The notes below the pieces were generated by a model. It was not told the origin of the DNA. It ran no database searches and saw only the letters and a program-made list of their open reading frames with translations. Of a DNA stretch of 12,638 bases, positions 1 to 6,512 are shown piece after piece. The translations under genes were made by a program, and so were the position numbers. Each line of letters opens with the position of its first letter. Within the stretch, counting starts at the first letter, position 1. The DNA is taken from assembly GCA_045539595.1 (NCBI GenBank), contig JAZQFQ010000028.1, positions 1 to 12,638 on the forward strand, read 5' to 3'. The DNA is from SIG701 sp045539595 (lineage in GTDB: Bacteria > Bacillota > Clostridia > Oscillospirales > CAG-272).

Positions 1-182
1 TTCGGCACCGCCACAAGAAAGCATTTCGGCAAGTCATCCCCCGCCAGCTCCGCCACATGATCCTTTTCCGCCCGGCGGAGAAAGGCCGCGGTGTCCGCGG
101 TGGTGATCTTTCCGTCCAGATCGAAGATACCGATGATATCCTCGCCCCGGACTACGGTGCCCGCTCCTGCGTGCAGATACAT
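1..182 (-). CDS. remB: RemB-like extracellular matrix regulator (DUF370), 5' part, runs off the left edge
   Basis: The first 60 codons of a minus-strand gene are visible, beginning MYLHAGAGTVVRGEDIIGIF; the rest lies beyond base 1. This matches the N-terminus of the RemB/YaaB (DUF370) family, whose members begin MY(I/L)H-G, followed by a DI(V/I)GIFD segment; the GIFD here is at residues 18-21. In Bacillus subtilis RemA and RemB are small proteins that activate biofilm matrix genes, and remB (yaaB) lies between recF and gyrB. The ATG sits one base after the dnaN stop codon, so translation is probably coupled to dnaN and no separate promoter fits in between. In B. subtilis yaaA and recF separate dnaN from remB; here they do not. 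The family call rests on the N-terminal half and on position. The exact role in this organism is inference. Confidence 0.82.
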   Translation of the reverse strand, partial: MYLHAGAGTVVRGEDIIGIFDLDGKITTADTAAFLRRAEKDHVAELAGDDLPKCFLVAVP

Positions 183-183
183 A

Positions 184-1374
184 TTACTTGTTCATGCGGG
201 TCGGCATGATGAAGTCCAGGAATACATCCCCGAAATCATCGCCCTCCCGGCGCTCGCATCCCGGAATGTAAGAACCGGAACCGGATCCGGCCGCCTCCTC
301 AATGGTCATGCCCATCAGAGGATTGTTCAGCCCCAGCCGCAATTGCGTAGCCGTCTCGGGCATGTTGCGGAGCGCTTCCACCAGCAGACGGCAGTTGAAG
401 CCGATCACGATGTCCGCGCCCGTCTTGGCCACGGGGATCTCGTCCGCGAACGCACCGCCGGAGGAAACGGAGGACAACTTCAGCAGATTGCCCTCAAACT
501 CCAGCTTGATGAAGGGGCGGTAGTTGCCGCCCAGCTTATCCTCAGTAACCAGAAGCGCCCGCTCCAAGGCCCCGCGGAGAATGTCCGCCCCCACAAATAC
601 CTCGGTCTCGTGGGTTTTCGGCAGCACCCGGGCGTAGTTGAAATACTCACCCTCGATCAGACGGGTGAAGTATACATACTCGCCGATGCGGAAAATGATG
701 TGCTTTCTGGCCAGCGTCACGGTGATATCGTCCTCGGTGTCCTTGATCATGCGGAGCACCTCGCCCAGAAGCCGTCCCGGCACGATGACGGATGCCTCCG
801 GATTGTCCTCCCCGGGCAGATCGATGTGGGAGATGGCCACCCTTGCGCCGTCGCAGCCCACCACCAGCAGCTTGTCGTTCTCAATCTTGAAGAACGCGCC
901 GTTGAATACGGCCCGCTGATCGTTCACGCCCACGGCGTAGATAGTGCGGTTGATCACGTCCCGCAGCATGTACTGGGGCATGGTGTAGTTCCGATCCCCG
1001 GCCAAAAGCGGCAGCTGGGGGAAATTCTCGCCGGGCATTACGGCGATCTCAAAGGAACTCTTGCCCTGGGAGATAGTAGCACGCCAGTTTTCGTCCACAG
1101 CGATCAGAATCTCGCCCTCGGGGAGCGCGCGGATGATCTGGAGCAGATTATGCGCCTTCACCACGATCTTGCCCGGCTCCTCCACCCGGCAGGGGATGGC
1201 GGTGCGCATGCCTTTTTCCATATCGTAGGCAGTGATGCGGCAGGTGTCCTCATCCTCCCCGGGGCACTCCAGCAGGATGCCCTCGATATTCGACGCGGTA
1301 TTTTTAATGGAAGCGATGCCCGCAGCCGGCGTGGCGGCGGCAATCAGCGTGTCGCGGTCAAAGTAGACTTTCAT
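184..1374 (-). CDS. dnaN: DNA polymerase III beta subunit (sliding clamp)
   Basis: This 396-residue protein starts MKVYFDRDTL and has the three-fold repeated clamp architecture: domain 1 about residues 1-125, domain 2 about 130-255, domain 3 about 260-396. As a dimer it encircles DNA and tethers the replicative polymerase and other partners that dock in the hydrophobic pocket of domain 3. Family-typical pieces include a MPGENFPQLP stretch near 113-122, a central VIVPGRLL segment, and a terminal IMPTR close to the usual (L/M)P(V/M)R ending. It is somewhat longer than the usual 365-375 residues, mainly from a Gly/Ser-rich and acidic insertion (about 355-380, including GSGSGSYIPG) just before the last strand. 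The start is supported by an AAAGGA ribosome site eight bases upstream. It follows dnaA on the same strand, is probably co-transcribed with it, and leads directly into remB. Confidence 0.97.
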   Translation of the reverse strand: MKVYFDRDTLIAAATPAAGIASIKNTASNIEGILLECPGEDEDTCRITAYDMEKGMRTAIPCRVEEPGKIVVKAHNLLQIIRALPEGEILIAVDENWRATISQGKSSFEIAVMPGENFPQLPLLAGDRNYTMPQYMLRDVINRTIYAVGVNDQRAVFNGAFFKIENDKLLVVGCDGARVAISHIDLPGEDNPEASVIVPGRLLGEVLRMIKDTEDDITVTLARKHIIFRIGEYVYFTRLIEGEYFNYARVLPKTHETEVFVGADILRGALERALLVTEDKLGGNYRPFIKLEFEGNLLKLSSVSSGGAFADEIPVAKTGADIVIGFNCRLLVEALRNMPETATQLRLGLNNPLMGMTIEEAAGSGSGSYIPGCERREGDDFGDVFLDFIMPTRMNK

Positions 1375-1387
1375 GTCGGTTTCCTTT

Positions 1388-1423
1388 CGGTATAAATAAA
1401 TAGATAAATATATATATTATTTC
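1388..1423. other. AT-rich tract, candidate DNA unwinding element
   Basis: About 36 bases composed almost wholly of A and T (runs such as ATATATATTATTT) lie between the DnaA-box region and dnaN. Immediately beside it, at 1424-1441, CAG/TAG triplets on the plus strand resemble the DnaA-trio element that leads from the boxes into the unwinding site in B. subtilis. The tract also sits in the dnaN 5' leader. Confidence 0.6.
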
Positions 1424-1453
1424 AGCAGTAGCCGCAGTAGGGGGTGTTGAAAC

Positions 1454-1462
1454 GGTGGAAAA
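1454..1462 (-). promoter_or_regulatory. DnaA-box-like 9-mer nearest the AT-rich tract
   Basis: On the minus strand this reads TTTTCCACC, two differences from TTATCCACA. It is the box-like site closest to the trio-like triplets and the AT-rich tract, the position expected for the box that directs strand opening. Confidence 0.45.
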
Positions 1463-1607
1463 GGGGATTTCGTCCCATTCCTGCGGGGCAAATCCCGACA
1501 GGGCCGGTTTTGGTTTGTCTGGTTTTTATTGTGGCCGGCCTGTTTGAAAATCGGGGAAAAAGAATCTCCCGGGGGCCCTTTGTCGCAAAACGGGGAAAAT
1601 GCGGATT

Positions 1608-1616
1608 TTTTCCACA
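1608..1616 (+). promoter_or_regulatory. DnaA-box-like 9-mer
   Basis: TTTTCCACA on the plus strand, one base from the TTATCCACA consensus. It is in the middle of the intergenic origin region, with further degenerate TTTCCACC sites close by at 1620-1652. Confidence 0.6.
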
Positions 1617-1773
1617 CCCTTTCCACCGGGAAAAAACGGAAAGTTTTCCACCGCGCCCGGCGGCAAACAGCAAACGGTGTCGGAAAAAGGAGTTTTCCAA
1701 AGGGGCACCCTCTCCGGTTTTCCAAACAAGGAAAATCCTGCCCGGCGCGGGCCAATCGGATCCTTTTTGGCAG

Positions 1774-1838
1774 TTATCCACAGAAAACCGTCCGGAAATC
1801 ATAAGTTTTCCACAAAGAATTCCACAGCGTGTGGAAAA
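1774..1838. promoter_or_regulatory. DnaA-box cluster next to the dnaA 3' end
   Basis: Four box-like 9-mers fall in 65 bases: a perfect TTATCCACA (1774-1782, +), TTTTCCACA (1806-1814, +), the weaker AATTCCACA (1818-1826, +), and TGTGGAAAA (1830-1838), which is TTTTCCACA on the minus strand. The last two face each other, with only three bases between them. This is the densest group of near-consensus sites in the window. Confidence 0.75.
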
Positions 1839-1870
1839 GTTGGTGGGAACGAGAGGAGAACGCGGAAGCC

Positions 1871-3316
<1,446 letters not shown>

Positions 3317-3370
3317 AACATATATGCCGCGCCGCAAACCCCGGCGCGCCCTTTCTGTGACAAAAAATGC

Positions 3371-3386
3371 TGTCGAAAAATCGACA
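3371..3386. promoter_or_regulatory. Perfect inverted repeat in the dnaA leader
   Basis: TGTCGA and TCGACA, six bases each, are separated by AAAA. The repeat lies between the predicted dnaA promoter and start codon, about 17 bases downstream of the -10. It could be an operator or a small leader hairpin. No protein can be named from the sequence. Confidence 0.4.
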
Positions 3387-3402
3387 CAGATATATTCATA
3401 TT

Positions 3403-3431
3403 ATTATACCATAAAAAGAAATAAAATACAA
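3403..3431 (-). promoter_or_regulatory. Predicted dnaA promoter
   Basis: On the minus strand TTGTAT (3426-3431) and TATAAT (3403-3408) are 17 bases apart, and the -10 is extended by TGG directly before it. Transcription would begin near 3396, giving a leader of about 80 bases before the ATG at 3316. The upstream stretch 3432-3590 contains no gene that I can support; it is AT-rich up to about 3535. Confidence 0.7.
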
Positions 3432-3590
3432 GAGAAATGCAATGTATTTTATATATAAAGTAGGAAAGTTTTTCTTGTGCATATTGCTGTCCTTCAAAAA
3501 AATTGAGGAAATCGGGATAAAATTTTATATTTTTCGCTGCGCGTGAAAAAGGTGTGGGTTTGGCGGATAAAAACTTTCCACCCGCCGCGC

Positions 3591-3630
3591 AAAAAAAAGG
3601 AGGTGCCGCATGTAGCCATGCGTCACCTCC
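3591..3630 (-). terminator. Intrinsic terminator at the distal end of family B copy 1
   Basis: The stem GGAGGTG / CACCTCC, continued by CGCATG / CATGCG across one mismatch, is followed on the minus strand by eight T. It would end transcription coming from the DUF975 gene before the dnaA promoter region. Confidence 0.75.
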
Positions 3631-3718
3631 GGGAGCTTTCCTTTGCCCGACATGGGCAAAAACACGGGCAATCTCGCCGCAAATTTCAGCGTGTTTTCGA
3701 TTTTCACGTCGCGAACGT

Positions 3719-3756
3719 AAAAATTCGGGGCTGCTGCACCGAAATGCAACAGCCCC
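3719..3756 (-). terminator. First hairpin of family B copy 1, terminator-like, after DUF975
   Basis: On the minus strand GGGGCTGTTGCA pairs with TGCAGCAGCCCC around a TTTCGG loop (one U-G wobble). GAATTTTT follows. The short T-run offset by two bases makes it a plausible but imperfect intrinsic terminator. Confidence 0.55.
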
Positions 3757-3772
3757 TTTCATTTGGATTCTA

Positions 3773-4510
3773 TTATGCTGCCGGTGCTTCCGGTGCGGGC
3801 TCGGCGGGGATTTCCGCCGCCTTGCGGGTGCCGGATATCTCCCGATAGAAATCGGTAACGGCGGCCTTCTCATAGGGCATCAGCCACAGATAGCCGATAC
3901 CGAGAGTGAAGATGCAGAGGAACGACCATCCGATAAAGCTGAAGGACAGACAGAACAGACGCCACTTGTTGCCCCGCATCATCTCCTTGGAGAGACGGAG
4001 CGCCTCTTTTGCCGGCATATCGGGATTTTCGGCCAGTATGAAGGTGGCCATGGAGTAGCTGTAGGATGCAATAATGCCGGGGATGATGAACAGAAGGGTC
4101 CACAAAAAAGTGTACAGCCAGCGAAGGAAGGAAACAGCGATGGCCTTGGTCCAGTGGGAGAAGAAGGATACCACTTGAGAAATCTTCAGTTCTTCCCCGT
4201 CGATCAGGTTCAGATTGAAACGGTTGTAACCCACCTCAACGATGCTGCCGATAAGGAACAGTACGATAGCGATCACAAAAATGACGCTGAAGACGGTAAT
4301 CAGAATGCTGAGAAAAACATCTCTCTCCTCGGGATTCATGTTTTGCAGCATGGAAACTTCCTCTTTGGAAATATCCACACTGGAGCCGCTGCCGTAACTG
4401 ATGCCGCTTCCCCCCAGAAGGGATGCGATAAATCCGGCCAGAACGGCGATGCCCCAGTTTCCCATGAGGGCGCGTCGGGCGGCGGCTCGAAAATCTTTTG
4501 CTTTTTTCAT
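3773..4510 (-). CDS. DUF975 family integral membrane protein
   Basis: This 245-residue protein belongs to the DUF975 family of multi-pass membrane proteins, common in Clostridia and of unknown function. The diagnostic block is IIPGIIASYSYSMATFILAE (142-161), followed by ALRLSKEMMRGNKW (170-183), SFIGW (191-195) and LGIGYLWLMPY (203-213). The start has the family's KKAKDFR-ARRAL-GNW pattern. Hydrophobic segments lie at about 19-35, 66-95, 124-150, and 185-212. The last ~15 residues are an Ala/Pro/Glu tail. An AAGGAGA ribosome site sits eight bases before the ATG, and the gene has its own promoter. It stands alone between dnaA and the rpmH operon, which are usually closer neighbours. It ends in family B copy 1. 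No function should be inferred beyond the membrane location. Confidence 0.88.
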   Translation of the reverse strand: MKKAKDFRAAARRALMGNWGIAVLAGFIASLLGGSGISYGSGSSVDISKEEVSMLQNMNPEERDVFLSILITVFSVIFVIAIVLFLIGSIVEVGYNRFNLNLIDGEELKISQVVSFFSHWTKAIAVSFLRWLYTFLWTLLFIIPGIIASYSYSMATFILAENPDMPAKEALRLSKEMMRGNKWRLFCLSFSFIGWSFLCIFTLGIGYLWLMPYEKAAVTDFYREISGTRKAAEIPAEPAPEAPAA

Positions 4511-4545
4511 ACGATGTCTCCTTTATGTAAAATTGGGTCGAATAC

Positions 4546-4574
4546 AGTATATCATATAAACGAATGAGAATCAA
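4546..4574 (-). promoter_or_regulatory. Predicted promoter of the DUF975 gene
   Basis: On the minus strand TTGATT (4569-4574) and TATACT (4546-4551) are separated by exactly 17 bases. Transcription would start about 30 bases upstream of the ATG, with the AAGGAGA site in the leader. Confidence 0.65.
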
Positions 4575-4610
4575 ATATTACTACAAAAATTCATCCGGAC
4601 TTTTCGAGAC

Positions 4611-4692
4611 AGAACAAAGGGGAGACCGCTCCGGAAGACAAAAGGGGGGATCGTTCCGTAAAAGAATCAAAGGGGAATCCACTCCGTAAAAG
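4611..4692 (+). repeat. Iterated end units outside the left end of family A copy 1
   Basis: Three degenerate units of 25-28 bases start at about 4612, 4637 and 4664; the element's own terminus from 4692 is the fourth. Each carries the pattern (GA)AYCAAAGGGG, then a YCGCTCC-like or related segment, then GTAAAA or GGAA. The same motif forms the outermost bases of the family A terminal inverted repeats, so these look like extra copies of the end sequence. Confidence 0.75.
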
Positions 4693-5231
4693 AATCAAAG
4701 GGGAGACCGCTCCGTAGGTCTCCCCTTTACATCCCCTCATGGGCTCGGGGTGGTCCCCGAGACCCCCAGATCGACGGAAAGCGAAACGGGTAAGCCAACA
4801 TAGACGCGATTATTTTTTGAACGCACTCCTGCGGAGTGCGAGGGATAGTGGGGAATGAGGATAGCAAAAGATGCGTTTTTTCATAAACTAATTTTCTCGC
4901 TAACTTCCGTCAGTCGAAGGGGGAAGCATTACTCCTAACTATATTTTAAGATGCCGCCATCGGCGGCATTTTTTATGTTGGGTAGGAGAAGCGGTTTGTT
5001 TTTTGGATAACGGAGGTGCACGTTGATTTTAGTTGACGATAGATATACCTTCGTTTGTCTTATAATTTCGTCTATCCACTGCGCTCCGCAGAGCGCATTT
5101 TCCTCGTGGCGAGTTTTTGATATCTTCATCCTATCGATTTACTCCGTTCCGGGGGCCTCGGGGGTGTCCCCCGAGCCCACGAGGGGATCCAAAGGGGAGC
5201 CCTACGGAGCGGGCTCCCCTTTGACTCTTCC
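4690..5231. mobile_element. Family A MITE-like element, copy 1
   Basis: The two ends are imperfect inverted repeats of about 75 bases: about 4693-4767 pairs with about 5155-5228. Each end also folds by itself: AAAGGGGAGACC / GGTCTCCCCTTT (4697-4728) and AAAGGGGAGCCC / GGGCTCCCCTTT (5191-5222). Both are 12-bp perfect stems that differ from each other by a compensated base pair. Inside are a CGCACTCC hairpin (4822-4840), a mirrored GCGCTC hairpin (about 5081-5096) and a central terminator-like hairpin. Bases 4771-5035 align almost without gaps to 10270-10536. No transposase or credible ORF is present, so it would be non-autonomous. Target-site duplications could not be defined because of the iterated ends. 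Confidence 0.82.
4951..4974 (+). terminator. Terminator-like hairpin at the centre of family A copy 1
   Basis: ATGCCGCC and GGCGGCAT form an 8-bp stem around ATC, with a run of six T at its plus-strand end. The matching hairpin in copy 2 has a different sequence but the same form, which suggests the structure is kept. It would act on plus-strand transcripts. Confidence 0.6.
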
Positions 5232-5269
5232 ATAGGTATCTAAAATTTCAACTTGTAGGAAGATCCTGC

Positions 5270-5292
5270 GGGGGAGCAACCTTCCCCCTTTT
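5270..5292 (+). terminator. Possible terminator between family A copy 1 and the rpmH promoter
   Basis: GGGGGA (5270-5275) pairs with TCCCCC (5283-5288) around seven bases, followed by TTTT. The stem is only 6 bp. The rest of 5232-5390 shows no gene; it contains AT-rich sequence with a repeated GAAAAATCCC motif. Confidence 0.4.
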
Positions 5293-5390
5293 GCATCTCA
5301 AAAACCAATTTTCCATCCCCTATAACCCGAAAAATCCCCGAAAATCTGCGTTTTTTGTGAAAAATCCCGGGATAAAATTTGAAAAATCCC

Positions 5391-5420
5391 TTGACAATGG
5401 CATCCTATATCGATTATAAT
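5391..5420 (+). promoter_or_regulatory. Promoter of the rpmH-rnpA-yidD-yidC-jag operon
   Basis: Perfect TTGACA (5391-5396) and TATAAT (5415-5420), spaced by 18 bases, form the strongest housekeeping-type promoter in the window. The leader is about 45 bases and contains the AAGGAGGG ribosome site. Confidence 0.88.
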
Positions 5421-5472
5421 AATACGTGCTATGCGGACAAATTCCTCATAATCGAGTAAGGAGGGTGTAAAA

Positions 5473-5607
5473 ATGCTGAGAACCTACCAGCCGAAGAAGA
5501 GACAGAGAAGCAAAGAACACGGCTTCCGTAAAAGAATGAAGACCGCCGACGGCAGAAAAGTACTGAAGAGACGTCGCGCCAAGGGCCGCGCGCGTCTGAC
5601 TCACTGA
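5473..5607 (+). CDS. rpmH: 50S ribosomal protein L34
   Basis: A 44-residue, very basic protein beginning MLRTYQPKKRQRSKEHGFRK, with the family's RMKTADGRKVLKRRRAKGR segment, ending RLTH. Length and sequence match bacterial L34, which packs into the large subunit rRNA. The start is fixed by AAGGAGGG (5458-5465) seven bases before the ATG and by the conserved MLRTYQP opening. It is the first gene after the strong promoter, the usual position of rpmH on the side of oriC opposite dnaA. The 135-base gap to rnpA contains no gene. Confidence 0.98.
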   Translation: MLRTYQPKKRQRSKEHGFRKRMKTADGRKVLKRRRAKGRARLTH

Positions 5608-5742
5608 TTCCGACCGAACGCGTGCAGGACGAGAATATGAATTCGTAACCTCCGATGTAATCGGGCAAGTATGTCCGCTGCGATCGGGGGTTTCTTCGTA
5701 TTTCCGTCCCCGTCCCCATTCGTCAAACGAAGGGAAAAACCT

Positions 5743-6147
5743 ATGAAATTTACCGCGATCCGAGAGAACCATTTGTTTGTCAAAGCCTACACAGGCGGAA
5801 AGCGGGCGCCGTCCAAAACCTGTACGGTATACGTGCTGAAGGACCGTCAGGCCAAGCGATATATGCGCCGCCGCCCCGACAAACAGTATATCAACCGCAT
5901 CGGTATCACAGCCTCAAAGAAGATCGGAGGCGCTGTTGCGCGAAACCGTGCGAAAAGAGTGATCCGTGAGGCACTTCGTCTTTTGCAGACGGAGTATGCC
6001 CTCAAAACCGGTCACCTTATCGTCATAGCCGCACGGGAAAAAGCCACAGTATGTAAAATGCAGGACGTAAAACGTGACTTGCAAGGAGCCTTGATGCGGC
6101 TTTCCATGATCGTACAAGCCGAGAGCGAGACACCGCGCTATGACTGA
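5743..6147 (+). CDS. rnpA: Ribonuclease P protein component
   Basis: This 134-residue basic protein is the protein subunit of RNase P, which helps the catalytic RNA bind and cleave the 5' leader of precursor tRNAs. The RNR signature is clear: KKIGGAVARNRAKRVIREAL at 59-78, where ARNRAKR (66-72) is the conserved core. The frame is open back to 5671, but the ATG at 5743 is chosen because MKFTAIRENHLF matches the family N-terminus (usually L-(K/R)-x-F-x-x-(L/V)) and AAGGG lies ten bases upstream; the extra 24 residues are low-complexity. A modest insertion near 34-50 (RQAKRYMRRRPDKQYINR) is typical of some Clostridia. Its last eight bases overlap the start of yidD, a sign of translational coupling. 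Confidence 0.96.
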   Translation: MKFTAIRENHLFVKAYTGGKRAPSKTCTVYVLKDRQAKRYMRRRPDKQYINRIGITASKKIGGAVARNRAKRVIREALRLLQTEYALKTGHLIVIAAREKATVCKMQDVKRDLQGALMRLSMIVQAESETPRYD

Positions 6148-6439
6148 TTTTTTTCGTAAAATCGTCCGGGGCGTATCCGCCGCCGCGGTATCCCTCCTCT
6201 CCGCCCCGATACGGATGTATCGGAAATTCATCTCTCCCATAAAACCACGGTGCTGCCGATTTACCCCATCCTGCTCCCAGTACGCGCTGGACGCGTTGAG
6301 TGAATGGGGCGTTTTTCGCGGCTCCGCTTTGGCGCTGTGGCGAATCCTTCGGTGCAATCCCTTCGGGGGCTGCGGCCACGATCCCGTGCCGAGACGGAAT
6401 TACAAAAAGATCGATCCTTTAAAGGATCGGAAAAAATGA
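6140..6439 (+). CDS. yidD: Membrane protein insertion efficiency factor YidD
   Basis: This 99-residue protein has an N-terminal amphipathic/hydrophobic segment (about 10-30) and the YidD block: CRFTPSCSQYALDAL (39-53), then WRILRCNPFGGCGHDPVP (67-84). Cysteines at 38, 39, 45, 72 and 78 follow the family pattern. YidD is a small membrane-associated protein that assists YidC-dependent insertion. It overlaps rnpA by eight bases and precedes yidC by about 70, the conserved rnpA-yidD-yidC order. Its 3' end contains a perfect 18-base palindrome (6412-6429). Confidence 0.96.
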   Translation: MTDFFRKIVRGVSAAAVSLLSAPIRMYRKFISPIKPRCCRFTPSCSQYALDALSEWGVFRGSALALWRILRCNPFGGCGHDPVPRRNYKKIDPLKDRKK

Positions 6440-6512
6440 GAGAGAGTCTCCCGCGCAAAATTTAAGGAAAGTATTGCGATCCCATTCGGTGACCGTATAA
6501 TCGGTAAGAAGT

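Larger units (their letters stand above)
1375..1870. other. Probable chromosomal replication origin (oriC), dnaA-dnaN intergenic region
   Basis: A 496-base gap between dnaA and dnaN, the usual origin site in Bacillota, holds no credible gene. It carries many TTTTCCAC/TTATCCAC-type 9-mers on both strands (1454-1462, 1608-1616, 1644-1652, 1774-1782, 1806-1814, 1818-1826, 1830-1838). At its dnaN end is a strongly AT-rich tract (1388-1423). The middle (1440-1770) is unusually rich in short G-runs followed by A-runs, many of them degenerate box cores. The single TTATCCACA box, the box cluster and the AT-rich tract support an origin. Function is inferred from position and motifs; a second half upstream of dnaA, as in B. 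subtilis, was looked for and no strong box was seen there. Confidence 0.82.
3591..3756 (-). repeat. Family B multi-hairpin repeat, copy 1 (3' of the DUF975 gene)
   Basis: Read on the minus strand from 3756 to 3591 this is nearly the same sequence as 12329-12516, without one inserted hairpin. It begins 16 bases after the DUF975 stop codon. In order it holds a 12-bp GGGGCTGTTGCA-type hairpin, a TTTTACGT hairpin with loop TCGCG, a long-range AAAACACG/CGTGTTTT pairing, a TTTGCCC/GGGCAAA hairpin, and a GGAGGTG...CACCTCC hairpin with a run of eight T. Differences from copy 2 inside the first two stems turn U-A pairs into U-G pairs, so the stems survive. No convincing protein is encoded. It could be a 3' structured RNA element or a non-coding mobile repeat. 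Confidence 0.88.

Noticed and set aside
91..1395. Long plus-strand open frame opposite dnaN and remB
   Set aside because: Shadow of dnaN; no recognisable domains, no ribosome site.
4611..4740. Tandem 25-28-base units considered as a CRISPR array
   Set aside because: There are no unique spacers; units are contiguous, degenerate and match the element's terminal repeat.
4935..5235. Small frames of 64-70 codons inside family A copy 1
   Set aside because: Not kept in copy 2 and they run across hairpins; no ribosome site.
5671..5742. Upstream extension of the rnpA frame
   Set aside because: The extra 24 codons are Pro/Ser/Phe low-complexity and lack family similarity; the ATG at 5743 has a ribosome site and the conserved N-terminus.
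6474..6501. TTGCGA-N16-TATAAT just upstream of yidC
   Set aside because: Transcription would start only about five bases before the yidC ATG, leaving no ribosome site; more likely chance, with yidC read from the operon promoter.
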